Below, piece by piece: positions 9,090-17,160 of a stretch of 64,000 nucleotides of DNA (position 1 is the first letter of the stretch; each line of letters starts with the position of its first letter). This stretch comes from an uncultured Clostridia bacterium (GTDB lineage Bacteria; Bacillota; Clostridia; TANB77; CAG-508). The DNA lies in the NCBI GenBank assembly GCA_934162535.1, contig CAKPJC010000008.1:1-64000 (forward strand), written 5' to 3'. Below the pieces are notes generated by a model that was not told the origin of the DNA, ran no database searches, and saw nothing but the letters and a program-made list of their open reading frames with translations. A program made the translations under genes and the position numbers.

Positions 9090-9503
9090 GTGCCAACAAT
9101 TAATCAATTAGTAAGAAAAGGAAGAAAAACATCAAAGGCAAAATCTACAGCACCAGCTCTACAACATGGATACAACTCAAAAAATAAAAGACTAACAAAT
9201 AATAGAGCACCACAAAAAAGAGGTGTATGTACAGTAGTTAAAACAGTAACACCTAAAAAGCCAAACTCAGCTTTAAGAAAGGTTGCCAGAGTTAGACTTT
9301 CAAATGGTTATGAAGTTACATCTTATATCCCAGGTATAGGACATAACCTACAAGAACACAGTGTAGTTCTAATCAGAGGAGGTAGAGTAAAAGACCTTCC
9401 AGGTGTTAGATACCATATAATTAGAGGAACACTAGATACAGCAGGAGTTAAAGACAGAATGCAAGCTCGTTCTAAATATGGAGCTAAAAAACCTAAAAAA
9501 TAA
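9090..9503 (+). CDS. rpsL: 30S ribosomal protein S12
   Basis: S12 sits at the decoding centre of the 30S subunit and contributes to tRNA selection. The sequence has PTINQLVRKGR at the N terminus. The conserved TPKKPNSALRK block keeps the lysine whose substitution commonly gives streptomycin resistance, and GGRVKDLPGVRYH is the second resistance-associated loop, also wild type. The GTG start at 9090 has AAGAGGTG 8 bases upstream. It is the first gene of the str operon. The C terminus is slightly longer and more basic than in E. coli. Confidence 0.97.
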   Translation: MPTINQLVRKGRKTSKAKSTAPALQHGYNSKNKRLTNNRAPQKRGVCTVVKTVTPKKPNSALRKVARVRLSNGYEVTSYIPGIGHNLQEHSVVLIRGGRVKDLPGVRYHIIRGTLDTAGVKDRMQARSKYGAKKPKK

Positions 9504-9505
9504 AG

Positions 9506-9628
9506 AAATTAACTAAATCAGGCATCTTGCACATTTTCAACATCTATTGCAAACCTCGACATACACGTGTATAGTCTCGTCTTGCAATAAATATTAAAAA
9601 TGCACAATAAACCTAATTTATTTAATTT
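9506..9628 (+). repeat. Intercistronic three-tier RNA structure A (rpsL-rpsG)
   Basis: The structure begins right after the rpsL stop. The outer stem is at 9506-9522 with 9612-9628 (near-perfect 17-base arms). A middle stem uses CACATTTTCAA with AAAAATGCAC. The inner stem is attgcaa (9546-9552) with ttgcaat (9582-9588), capped by the palindrome atacacgtgtat (9561-9572). It shares the boxes CACATTTTCAA and AAAATGCACA, and its architecture, with the element after rpsG (10253-10365). The remaining bases to 9775 hold smaller hairpins, including gatacct/aggtatc just before the rpsG ribosome binding site. Confidence 0.6.
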
Positions 9629-9775
9629 AATCTAAATCAGATTAGTGCACACAATTTACTAAATTAAGGTACTTAAATTTAGAATAGATTATGTAGCACT
9701 ATACGGGAAAGCAAAAGCTTTTCAGAGTAACTTAGATACCTTTTAGGTATCAAAAAAGAAAAGGAGTGAAGAATA

Positions 9776-10246
9776 GTGCCAAGAAGAGGATATATAGCAA
9801 AAAGAGATGTATTACCAGATCCAATATATAATAGCAAGGTTGTAACAAAATTAATAAACAACATAATGCTTGATGGTAAAAAATCAGTTGCTCAAGGCAT
9901 AGTTTACGATGCATTTGACATTGTAAAAGAAAAAGAAGGAAAAAATCCTTTAGAAGTATTTGAAGCAGCATTAGAAAACATAATGCCAGTTCTTGAAGTA
10001 AAAGCAAGAAGAGTTGGTGGAGCAACATACCAAGTACCATTAGAAATAAGACCAGAAAGAAGACAAACATTAGGTCTAAGATGGCTAGTATCATATGCTA
10101 GAAAAAGACATGAAAAAACAATGGCTGAAAAATTAGCTGGAGAAATTATTGATGCTATAAATGGAAATGGTGGAGCCTTCAAAAAGAAAGAAGACACACA
10201 TAGAATGGCAGAGGCTAATAAGGCGTTTGCACATTACAAATGGTAA
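9776..10246 (+). CDS. rpsG: 30S ribosomal protein S7
   Basis: S7 nucleates assembly of the 30S head and contacts tRNA at the E site. The 156-residue length is typical. Conserved segments are PRRGYIAKRDVLPDPIYNS, a KVVTKLINNIMLDGKKS stretch, RRVGGATYQVPLEIRPERR, and the C-terminal AFAHYKW. The GTG start follows AAAAGGAGTG. The gene lies between two related intercistronic RNA structures. S7 is the known autoregulator of the str operon in E. coli; whether it acts on these structures is untested. Confidence 0.97.
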   Translation: MPRRGYIAKRDVLPDPIYNSKVVTKLINNIMLDGKKSVAQGIVYDAFDIVKEKEGKNPLEVFEAALENIMPVLEVKARRVGGATYQVPLEIRPERRQTLGLRWLVSYARKRHEKTMAEKLAGEIIDAINGNGGAFKKKEDTHRMAEANKAFAHYKW

Positions 10247-10252
10247 GATTTC

Positions 10253-10365
10253 GATTAAAAGCAATAATCTACACATTTTCAATTACTTTTCTGAACTTCG
10301 ATGTACTTTAGTACGCCTTCAGCTTGGAAAAACAATTGAAAATGCACATCTTATCACTTTTAATC
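10253..10365 (+). repeat. Intercistronic three-tier RNA structure B (rpsG-fusA)
   Basis: Starting six bases after the rpsG stop: gattaaaag (10253-10261) pairs with cttttaatc (10357-10365), 9 bp perfect. cattttcaatt (10274-10284) pairs with aattgaaaatg (10334-10344), 11 bp perfect. An inner ctgaa/ttcag and gtact/agtac hairpin caps it. Sequence boxes and order match structure A, so the two are probably homologous RNA elements. Confidence 0.65.
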
Positions 10366-10433
10366 AAAATTTCCAAAAAATTGATATAAAGCAAAAAATA
10401 AATTCGTTATTATAACGAAAGGGGGAAAAATAA

Positions 10434-12518
10434 ATGGCAGGAAGACAATACCCACTAGAAAGAACAAGAAATATAGGAATAATGGCTCACATTGATGCTG
10501 GTAAAACAACAACAACAGAGAGAATATTATTTTATACAGGAAAAACACACAAAATAGGAGAAGTTCACGAAGGTGCAGCAACAATGGACTGGATGGAACA
10601 AGAACAAGAAAGAGGTATTACAATAACATCTGCTGCTACAACATGTTTCTGGAAAAACAATAGAATAAACATTATTGATACACCAGGACACGTAGACTTT
10701 ACAGTTGAAGTACAAAGATCACTAAGAGTACTTGATGGAGCTGTAACAGTATTAGCTGCAAAAGGTGGAGTTCAACCTCAAACAGAAACAGTTTGGAGAC
10801 AAGCTGACAAATACAGTGTACCAAGAATGGTATATGTAAATAAAATGGATATAGTTGGTGCAAACTTTATGTTATGTGTTGACCAATTAAAAAATAGATT
10901 AAAAGCAAATGCAGTTCCAATTCAATTACCAATTGGAGCAGAAGATCAATTCAAAGGAATTGTAGACTTAATCAAAATGAGAGCATTTATTCATAAAGAT
11001 GATTTAGGAAAAGAAATTGAAGAAACAGACATTCCTGAAGATATGAAAGAAGATGCTGAAAAATTCAGAACACAATTAATAGAAGCAGTATGTGAACAAG
11101 ATGAAGAATTGATGATGAAATATTTAGAAGGTGAAGAACTTTCTGAAGAAGAAATCAAAAAGGGACTACGTATTGGAACAATTGCAAACACAATAGTTCC
11201 AGTAACATGTGGTTCATCATACAAAAATAAAGGTGTTCAAGAACTATTAAATGCTATAGTTGATTTTATGCCATCACCATTAGATATACCACACATAAAA
11301 GGTACAGATTTAGATGGAAATGAAGTTGAAGCAAAAACATCTGATACAGAACCATTTGCAGCATTAGCATTCAAAATAGCTACTGACCCATTTGTTGGAA
11401 AACTATGTTTCTTTAGAGTATATTCAGGAACATTAGAATCAGGTTCAACTGTATTAAACTCTAGCAAAGATAAAAAAGAAAGAGTTGGTAGAATACTACA
11501 AATGCACTCAAACCATAGAGAAGATATTGACAAAGTATATTCAGGAGATATTGCCGCAGCTGTAGGCCTAAAAGACGTAACAACAGGTGATACACTATGT
11601 GATGAAAACCACCCAGTTATACTTGAATCAATGGAGTTCCCAGAACCAGTTATAGATATAGCTATTGAGCCAAAAGATAAAGCAGCTCAAGAAAAAATGG
11701 GAATAGCTTTAGCAAAATTAGCTGAAGAAGACCCAACATTCAAAGCATATACAAATCATGAAACTGGTCAAACAATTATTGCTGGTATGGGTGAATTACA
11801 CCTAGACATAATAGTTGATAGATTAAAAAGAGAATTCAAAGTTGAATGTAATGTAGGTAAACCACAAGTTGCTTACAAAGAAACAATTAGAAACAAAGTA
11901 AAAGTTCAAGGTAAATTTATTCGTCAATCTGGTGGTAAAGGACAATACGGTGATGTATGGTTCGAAATGGAACCACTAGAACCAGGAAAAGGAATAGAAT
12001 TTGAAAGCAAAATAGTTGGAGGAGCTGTTCCTAAAGAATATATAAAACCAATCGAACAAGGAATGAGAGAAGCTGCTGAAAGTGGTATATTAGCAGGTTA
12101 TCCTGTAATCGACTTCAAAGTAACATTAGTTGATGGTTCATACCATGAAGTTGACTCATCAGAAATGGCGTTCAAAATAGCTGCATCAATGGCATTCAAA
12201 GAAGGATGTAAACAAGCAAAATCAGTTATACTTGAACCAATAATGAAAGTTGAAATAACAGTTCCAGAAGAATACATGGGAGATGTTATAGGAGATGTAA
12301 ACTCAAGACGTGGTAGAATGGAAGGTATGGATTCAAACGACGGAATGCAAGATATACATGCATTTATTCCATTATCAGAAATGTTTGGATATGCAACAGA
12401 CTTACGTTCAAAAACACAAGGTAGAGGAACATACTCTATGGAACCATCTCATTATGATGAAGTTCCAAAATCAGTATTTGAAGCAATAGTAGCTTCAAAA
12501 GCTAAAAAAGAGAACTAA
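10434..12518 (+). CDS. fusA: Translation elongation factor G
   Basis: EF-G is the GTPase that drives ribosomal translocation and, with RRF, ribosome recycling. G motifs are AHIDAGKTT (G1), RGITITSAATT (G2), DTPGHVDF (G3) and NKMD (G4). Domains II-V follow, including GMGELHLDIIVDRLKREF and the domain IV segment GGKGQYGDVWFEMEP. The length of 694 residues is normal. ATG 10434 is preceded by AAAGGGGG. It is the third gene of the str operon; tuf has an additional promoter of its own. Confidence 0.97.
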   Translation: MAGRQYPLERTRNIGIMAHIDAGKTTTTERILFYTGKTHKIGEVHEGAATMDWMEQEQERGITITSAATTCFWKNNRINIIDTPGHVDFTVEVQRSLRVLDGAVTVLAAKGGVQPQTETVWRQADKYSVPRMVYVNKMDIVGANFMLCVDQLKNRLKANAVPIQLPIGAEDQFKGIVDLIKMRAFIHKDDLGKEIEETDIPEDMKEDAEKFRTQLIEAVCEQDEELMMKYLEGEELSEEEIKKGLRIGTIANTIVPVTCGSSYKNKGVQELLNAIVDFMPSPLDIPHIKGTDLDGNEVEAKTSDTEPFAALAFKIATDPFVGKLCFFRVYSGTLESGSTVLNSSKDKKERVGRILQMHSNHREDIDKVYSGDIAAAVGLKDVTTGDTLCDENHPVILESMEFPEPVIDIAIEPKDKAAQEKMGIALAKLAEEDPTFKAYTNHETGQTIIAGMGELHLDIIVDRLKREFKVECNVGKPQVAYKETIRNKVKVQGKFIRQSGGKGQYGDVWFEMEPLEPGKGIEFESKIVGGAVPKEYIKPIEQGMREAAESGILAGYPVIDFKVTLVDGSYHEVDSSEMAFKIAASMAFKEGCKQAKSVILEPIMKVEITVPEEYMGDVIGDVNSRRGRMEGMDSNDGMQDIHAFIPLSEMFGYATDLRSKTQGRGTYSMEPSHYDEVPKSVFEAIVASKAKKEN

Positions 12519-12542
12519 TATAAATAAAATTAAAGAAAATAC

Positions 12543-12571
12543 TTGCAATTTTTAAATAAATGTTATAAAAT
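12543..12571 (+). promoter_or_regulatory. Internal promoter for tuf
   Basis: TTGCAA (12543-12548), a 17-base spacer, and TAAAAT (12566-12571), located in the fusA-tuf gap. It would allow extra EF-Tu expression beyond the operon transcript. Confidence 0.75.
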
Positions 12572-12652
12572 GCAAATGCAAGTTAGTTATTAATATTAAA
12601 AACATAAAAAAGGGCAAATATATGTCCATAATATAAAGGAGGAATTTTTAAA

Positions 12653-13855
12653 ATGGCAAAAGCAAAATTTGAAAGAACAAAACCACACGTTAACATTGGT
12701 ACAATCGGACACGTTGACCATGGAAAAACAACAACAACAGCTGCTATTACAAAATATTTATCATTATTAGGAAAAGCTAAATTCGAAGCTTACGATGAAA
12801 TAGACGGAGCTCCAGAAGAAAAAGCAAGAGGAATCACAATCAATACAGCTCACGTTGAATATGAAACAGAAAAAAGACACTATGCACACGTAGACTGTCC
12901 AGGACATGCTGACTATGTTAAAAACATGATAACAGGTGCAGCACAAATGGATGGAGCTATATTAGTAGTTTCAGCAGCTGATGGACCAATGCCTCAAACA
13001 AGAGAGCACATCCTATTAGCAAGACAAGTAGGTGTAAAATACATCGTAGTTTACCTAAATAAATGTGATATGGTAGACGATCCAGAATTATTAGAATTAG
13101 TTGAAATGGAAGTTAGAGACTTATTATCAAGCTATGATTTCCCTGGAGATGAAATTCCAATTATAAAAGGATCATCATTAAAAGTATTAGAGAGCACATC
13201 AACAGATCCTAACGATCCAGTATATGCTCCAATGAAAGAATTAATGGATGCAGTAGATAGCTACATCCCAACACCAGAAAGACCAATTGATCAACCATTC
13301 CTAATGCCAGTAGAAGACGTATTCACAATCACAGGTCGTGGAACAGTTGCTACAGGTAGAGTAGAAAGAGGAATTGTAAAAGTTTCTGACGAAGTTGAAA
13401 TCATCGGTCTAACAACTGAAAGAAGAAAAACAGTTGTAACAGGTGTAGAAATGTTCAGAAAACTATTAGATCAAGCTGAAGCTGGAGATAATATAGGAAC
13501 ATTATTAAGAGGTATAGATAGAAAAGACATCGAAAGAGGTCAAGTACTATGTAAACCAGGAACAATACATCCACATACAAAATTCACATCAGAAGTATAT
13601 GTTCTAACAAAAGAAGAAGGTGGAAGACATACACCATTCTTCAATGGATATAGACCACAATTCTATTTCAGAACAACAGATGTAACAGGTGTTATTGAAT
13701 TACCTGCTGGAACAGAAATGGTTATGCCAGGTGACAACGTATCAATGACAATCGAACTAATCACACCAATCGCTATAGAAAAAGGATTAAGATTCGCTAT
13801 ACGTGAAGGTGGTAGAACAGTTGGTTCAGGTGTTGTAGCTGATATATTAGCATAA
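12653..13855 (+). CDS. tuf: Translation elongation factor Tu
   Basis: EF-Tu delivers aminoacyl-tRNA to the ribosome in a GTP-dependent manner. Motifs are GHVDHGKTT (G1), RGITINTAHVEYE (G2), DCPGHADY (G3), NKCDMVDD (G4) and GSSLK (G5). Domains II and III include FTITGRGTVATGRVERG and the RFAIREGGRTVG C-terminal segment. At 400 residues it is a standard bacterial EF-Tu. The ribosome binding site is AAAGGAGG. It is the only tuf copy in this window. A clear intrinsic terminator follows 6 bases after the stop. Confidence 0.98.
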   Translation: MAKAKFERTKPHVNIGTIGHVDHGKTTTTAAITKYLSLLGKAKFEAYDEIDGAPEEKARGITINTAHVEYETEKRHYAHVDCPGHADYVKNMITGAAQMDGAILVVSAADGPMPQTREHILLARQVGVKYIVVYLNKCDMVDDPELLELVEMEVRDLLSSYDFPGDEIPIIKGSSLKVLESTSTDPNDPVYAPMKELMDAVDSYIPTPERPIDQPFLMPVEDVFTITGRGTVATGRVERGIVKVSDEVEIIGLTTERRKTVVTGVEMFRKLLDQAEAGDNIGTLLRGIDRKDIERGQVLCKPGTIHPHTKFTSEVYVLTKEEGGRHTPFFNGYRPQFYFRTTDVTGVIELPAGTEMVMPGDNVSMTIELITPIAIEKGLRFAIREGGRTVGSGVVADILA

Positions 13856-13860
13856 GAATA

Positions 13861-13891
13861 AAAAATAGCAAGAGTTTATCTTGCTATTTTT
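13861..13891 (+). terminator. Intrinsic terminator of tuf
   Basis: 13-base arms, aaaaatagcaaga (13861-13873) and tcttgctattttt (13879-13891), around a 5-base loop. Confidence 0.9.
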
Positions 13892-13912
13892 GCATCAAAA
13901 ATTTTAATAAAT

Positions 13913-13937
13913 AAAAAAGCGACTCAGTCGCTTTTTT
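13913..13937 (-). terminator. Intrinsic terminator for the minus-strand gene pair
   Basis: aaaaaagcgac (13913-13923) and gtcgctttttt (13927-13937) form an 11-bp stem with a 3-base loop. The A/T arms make it usable in both directions; it abuts the 3' end of the minus-strand gene. Confidence 0.85.
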
Positions 13938-13938
13938 A

Positions 13939-14118
13939 TTACCTTTCATCATCACTATTATCTTTTGATAAATCATCATATCTTTGTTTAAGTCTATTAG
14001 ATATATCAACATTCATCTCTTTTTCGGAATCACCATATAATTTTTTTCTGTTTTCTAATAATCTTTTAGCAATATCTGCTTTTTCAACAGGTGTATTCCC
14101 GGTAAACTTCTTGTTCAT
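13939..14118 (-). CDS. Small hypothetical ORF overlapping the end of its upstream neighbour; possible frameshifted tail
   Basis: From ATG 14118 the frame encodes about 59 residues starting MNKKFTGNTPVEKADIAKR, highly charged like the C-terminal part of the preceding gene. It overlaps that gene by 35 bases in another frame. AAAGGA stands only one base before the ATG, which is poor spacing, and an alternative TTG at 14133 has no ribosome binding site. The two ORFs may therefore be one gene separated by a frameshift, real or from assembly. As a separate gene it would be translationally coupled. No family is recognised. Confidence 0.4.
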   Translation of the reverse strand: MNKKFTGNTPVEKADIAKRLLENRKKLYGDSEKEMNVDISNRLKQRYDDLSKDNSDDER

Positions 14119-15283
14119 ATCCTTTCTGACCAAGTTCAGCTATTTTGGAAATATCGTATTCTGCGATAGTTTGTTGTCTAAGAGATTTTTTAAATTGTTG
14201 GCTTTTATTTATGCTTGATTTTGTCTCAGGTTTCTGTTTTGGATTTACTTTTGACTCTTCAGGTTCCTGATTTTGTTCTTCTTCTAGTTCAAGATTATTT
14301 CTATTTCTTATCTTATTAAATTTATCTTTAAACCAATTTTTAATTTTAGCTAATCTAGGATGTTTTTTATCAAAGTCATTATATTCAGTAAGTTCCTTAG
14401 AACTTGGTTGTGGCTGTGGCTCTGAGGCAGGTTGTGGCTGTGGTTCTGAGGCAGGTTGTGGCTGTGGTTCTGAGGTAGGTTGTGGCTGTGGTTCTGGTTC
14501 ACCAATTACAGATGAAACAAAATTACCAATTTGTGTCTGTAAAGTTAGAGGTTCTTTTTGGGCCGATTTTAAATTTCTCATTTTATCAGCCTGTCTTTTA
14601 CTTGCAACAAGTTTTTCCCAGTCAATTTTTTCTTCTCGTAATTTAATACCATCTAGCCCTTCGCCTTTTGATAATTTAGTTAAGTATAGAGAACATTTGC
14701 TTATTTGAATACTTGATTTTTCAAGTTCAGCACATAAATCCTCATTAGATAATTTTCCGAATTTTGTATATATCTTTTTTTCTTGTTTATCTTTTTCAGG
14801 TTCATTTTGACTTGGATATATTTTTGATAATTCAAGATAAGTTTCGCCGAGTTCTTTCTTATAATCTTCTAATGAGTTGCTTAAGTTTTCTTTTTCATTT
14901 TCTGATATATTAGGGTCTCTTAATCTTGAACTTGCATCTAAAATTTTATCCTTTAGTTTTTGAGAGTCATCTTCTAATTTATCAATATATGATTCAGTTT
15001 CTTCTTTTTTACTATGTATAAAATCTCTTCTTTTAAGTTCATCAATAATAGATTCTTGGTATTTCACTAAATTTTCTTGATATTTAAAAATATTATCCAT
15101 TTTAGGAAAATTATCAATTATTTTCTTTAGTCTCTTGTACTTATTTAACTCTTCTGAAGTCTTGATTTTTCTGGCTTTATATTTTTCATCTAAATCATTA
15201 AAATCTTTTGTAACAGCATATTTAAATGTTGCATGATGTAGTCTCTTTGAAGAAGTGTTATTAAAATTTGGTTTTTTATCCAT
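14084..15283 (-). CDS. Coiled-coil protein with Pro/Gln tandem repeat, unknown function
   Basis: The family is not recognised. The 399-residue product is almost entirely charged and helical, with long Lys/Glu coiled-coil stretches over residues 1-190. Residues about 260-295 are four units of roughly EPQPQPAS, encoded by 24-base tandem repeats, followed by a basic segment with KIKNWFKDKFNKIRNRN. No signal peptide or membrane span is seen. The ATG at 15283 has GGGAGGA at good spacing, and a consensus promoter lies upstream on the minus strand. The last 15 codons overlap another frame that carries on for about 50 codons, which suggests a truncated or frameshifted C terminus. Confidence 0.65.
   Translation of the reverse strand: MDKKPNFNNTSSKRLHHATFKYAVTKDFNDLDEKYKARKIKTSEELNKYKRLKKIIDNFPKMDNIFKYQENLVKYQESIIDELKRRDFIHSKKEETESYIDKLEDDSQKLKDKILDASSRLRDPNISENEKENLSNSLEDYKKELGETYLELSKIYPSQNEPEKDKQEKKIYTKFGKLSNEDLCAELEKSSIQISKCSLYLTKLSKGEGLDGIKLREEKIDWEKLVASKRQADKMRNLKSAQKEPLTLQTQIGNFVSSVIGEPEPQPQPTSEPQPQPASEPQPQPASEPQPQPSSKELTEYNDFDKKHPRLAKIKNWFKDKFNKIRNRNNLELEEEQNQEPEESKVNPKQKPETKSSINKSQQFKKSLRQQTIAEYDISKIAELGQKGYEQEVYREYTC
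14403..14503 (-). repeat. 24-bp tandem repeat encoding EPQPQPAS units
   Basis: Four successive 24-base units with few substitutions lie inside the coding frame. Copy-number variation between strains is likely for such repeats (inference). Confidence 0.8.
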
Positions 15284-15363
15284 ATATATTCCTCCCTTTT
15301 ATTAGGTCTTATCATTTGCCACAATTAATAAAATCCGGGTCATAAAAAGACCTATACTCTTTT

Positions 15364-15392
15364 ATTATAACAAATATGAACAAAAAATACAA
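15364..15392 (-). promoter_or_regulatory. Promoter for the minus-strand coiled-coil gene
   Basis: On the minus strand TTGTAT (15392-15387), 17 bases, and TATAAT (15369-15364). The leader contains the pairing arms AGGTCTT and AAGACCT. Confidence 0.75.
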
Positions 15393-15456
15393 TACTTTTA
15401 CATAAAATTCATATTATGGAAAAAACAACAAAAAATCTTTTTTTATAGAGTAACTA

Positions 15457-15485
15457 TTGCAATTTTAAGAAAATAATAATAAAAT
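15457..15485 (+). promoter_or_regulatory. Promoter for plsX
   Basis: TTGCAA (15457-15462), a 17-base spacer, and TAAAAT (15480-15485). Confidence 0.7.
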
Positions 15486-15523
15486 AGTAGCATGTTGAAT
15501 AATCATGAAGAGGGGGAAACAAC

Positions 15524-16555
15524 ATGAACATATTATTAGACGCCATGGGAGGAGATAAAGCACCAGACGCAAATATAAAAGGAGCTATAAAAGCAATTGA
15601 CCAAATAAAAGCTCAAGTAACATTAATAGGAAAAGAAGAAATAATAAGAAATAAAATAAAAGAATTTTACGGAAAAGAAATGGAAGAAATATCTGATAGA
15701 CTAAAAATAAAAAACACAACAGAAACAATAGAAATGGAGGATCAACCAACAGTAGCAATAAAAAGAAAAAAAGACTCATCAATGGTTGTCGGATTCAAAA
15801 TGCTAAAAGAAGGAGAAGGAGATGTATTCATATCTGCCGGGAACTCAGGAGCATTACTTGCAGGGGCAACATTACTAGTAGGAAGAATAAAAGGAATAGA
15901 TAGACCTGCACTAGCAGGAATATTGCCAGCATATAAGAGTCAACTATTACTAATAGATTCAGGTTCAAACACAAATTGTAGACCAATAAATTTATTACAA
16001 TTTGCACAAATGTCAAAAATATATCTAAAAAATACATATGGAATAGAAAACCCAAGAATAGGATTATTAAACATTGGTACAGAGGAAACAAAAGGAAATG
16101 AACTTGTAAGGGAAAGTTACCAGCTACTAAAAGAAAAATCAGAAGAACTTGGAATTAACTTTATAGGAAATGTAGAAGGAAGAACTGCATTTTCAGGAGA
16201 TGTAGATGCAATAGTAACAGATGGATTTACAGGAAATATTTTCCTAAAAGCAGTAGAAGGATTAGGAAAATTTGTAAAAAGAACACTAACAGAAAGTTTA
16301 ACACACAGCTTACTATCTAAAATATGTGCTGTACCATCATTACCGGCAATAAACAAATTCAAAAAAACAATGGATTACAAATCATATGGAGGGGCATTAT
16401 TCTTAGGAGTTAAGAAACCAGTGGTAAAAGCACATGGAAGTAGTGATGAGAAATTATTTGAATTTACAATAAAACAAGCAGAAAAATTTGTTGAAAACAA
16501 AGCAGTAGACAAGATGATAGAAGAATTTGAAAAAAACTATAATAAAGAGAAATAA
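15524..16555 (+). CDS. plsX: Phosphate acyltransferase PlsX
   Basis: PlsX converts acyl-ACP and phosphate into acyl-phosphate, the donor for PlsY in phospholipid synthesis. It is a peripheral membrane enzyme. The N terminus MNILLDAMGGDKAPDANIKG is the family signature. Other blocks are GDVFISAGNSGALLAGA, RPALAGILP, NIGTEETKGNEL and DAIVTDGFTGNI. The length of 343 residues is standard. The ribosome binding site AGGGGG precedes ATG 15524. The neighbours acpP and rnc form the conserved clostridial order, although acpP has its own promoter here. Confidence 0.96.
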   Translation: MNILLDAMGGDKAPDANIKGAIKAIDQIKAQVTLIGKEEIIRNKIKEFYGKEMEEISDRLKIKNTTETIEMEDQPTVAIKRKKDSSMVVGFKMLKEGEGDVFISAGNSGALLAGATLLVGRIKGIDRPALAGILPAYKSQLLLIDSGSNTNCRPINLLQFAQMSKIYLKNTYGIENPRIGLLNIGTEETKGNELVRESYQLLKEKSEELGINFIGNVEGRTAFSGDVDAIVTDGFTGNIFLKAVEGLGKFVKRTLTESLTHSLLSKICAVPSLPAINKFKKTMDYKSYGGALFLGVKKPVVKAHGSSDEKLFEFTIKQAEKFVENKAVDKMIEEFEKNYNKEK

Positions 16556-16582
16556 GAAAATTAAAAAAAATTGTAAATATGC

Positions 16583-16611
16583 TTGACAAATATCATAACA
16601 TATAATATAAA
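16583..16611 (+). promoter_or_regulatory. Promoter for acpP
   Basis: Consensus TTGACA (16583-16588), a 17-base spacer, and TATAAA (16606-16611). Confidence 0.75.
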
Positions 16612-16675
16612 TGGTAAAGATAATAATTAAAGAATAACAATAATCGAATAACACTTGAGAGGAGGTGAACTTGTT

Positions 16676-16915
16676 ATGAGTTCAGAAGAGGTTTTTGAAA
16701 AAGTAAAAGGAATAATAGTAGAACAACTAGGAGTATCTGAAACAGCAGTTACAATGGAGGCATCATTTATAGATGACTTAGGAGCTGATTCATTAGATAT
16801 AGTAGAATTAGTAATGGCATTAGAAGAAGAATTTGATATAGAAATTCCAGACGCTGATGCAGAGAAAGTAGTGACAGTTGGAGATGTAGTTGACTACATA
16901 AAAGAAAATGTTTAA
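16676..16915 (+). CDS. acpP: Acyl carrier protein
   Basis: This is a 79-residue acidic protein with the phosphopantetheine attachment motif LGADSLDIVELVMALEEEF; the Ser of DSL carries the prosthetic group. It is the carrier of growing acyl chains in type II fatty acid synthesis and a substrate partner of PlsX, encoded just upstream. ATG 16676 is chosen because AGGAGGTG (16660-16667) lies 8 bases before it; a TTG at 16655 would sit upstream of the ribosome binding site itself. A terminator follows the stop at once. Confidence 0.96.
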   Translation: MSSEEVFEKVKGIIVEQLGVSETAVTMEASFIDDLGADSLDIVELVMALEEEFDIEIPDADAEKVVTVGDVVDYIKENV

Positions 16916-16920
16916 TAATA

Positions 16921-16948
16921 AAAAGTGGGAAACCACTTTTATTTTTTT
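16921..16948 (+). terminator. Intrinsic terminator of acpP
   Basis: aaaagtgg / ccactttt stem with a GAAA tetraloop (16921-16940), then an A and seven T. Confidence 0.9.
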
Positions 16949-17097
16949 ATATACTAGGAAAGTAATATTTTCCTAGTATATAAAAAGCTACAATCGCTAG
17001 CCCTTTGAGATTTTCTCCTTTTAGTCGAAAACTCAAATCGAGCGAGAACAAATCAAAGAAAAATTAAAAAATTTTCTTATTTATTCATCGTTTTTTC
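16949..17097 (+). repeat. Dispersed intergenic element, copy 1
   Basis: It starts right after the acpP terminator with a 13-bp palindrome, atatactaggaaa (16949-16961) with its complement ending at 16981. A conserved body follows: CCCTTTGAGATTTTCTC, then ACTCAAAT, then GCGAGAACAAATCAAA and TTTTCTTATTT. The same order of boxes occurs at 31787-31928, and the palindromic head alone recurs at about 55445. TTTGAG/CTCAAA can pair. Function unknown; a MITE-like repeat or small RNA are both possible. Confidence 0.65.
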
Positions 17098-17105
17098 AAA
17101 AAAAC

Positions 17106-17133
17106 TTGAAAAAAAATCAAAATAGTATATAAT
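17106..17133 (+). promoter_or_regulatory. Promoter for rnc
   Basis: TTGAAA (17106-17111), a 16-base spacer, and TATAAT (17128-17133). Confidence 0.65.
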
Positions 17134-17160
17134 ATAATTGATAAAAAGAAGGTGAACAAA

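Noticed and set aside
10161..10415. Plus-strand frame running from the end of rpsG across the intercistronic gap
   Set aside because: It overlaps rpsG out of frame and then reads through the structured element B; there is no ribosome binding site.
14403..14503. Regular 24-bp repeats that could suggest a CRISPR array
   Set aside because: The units are contiguous with no spacers and stay in frame as EPQPQPAS in a coding region.
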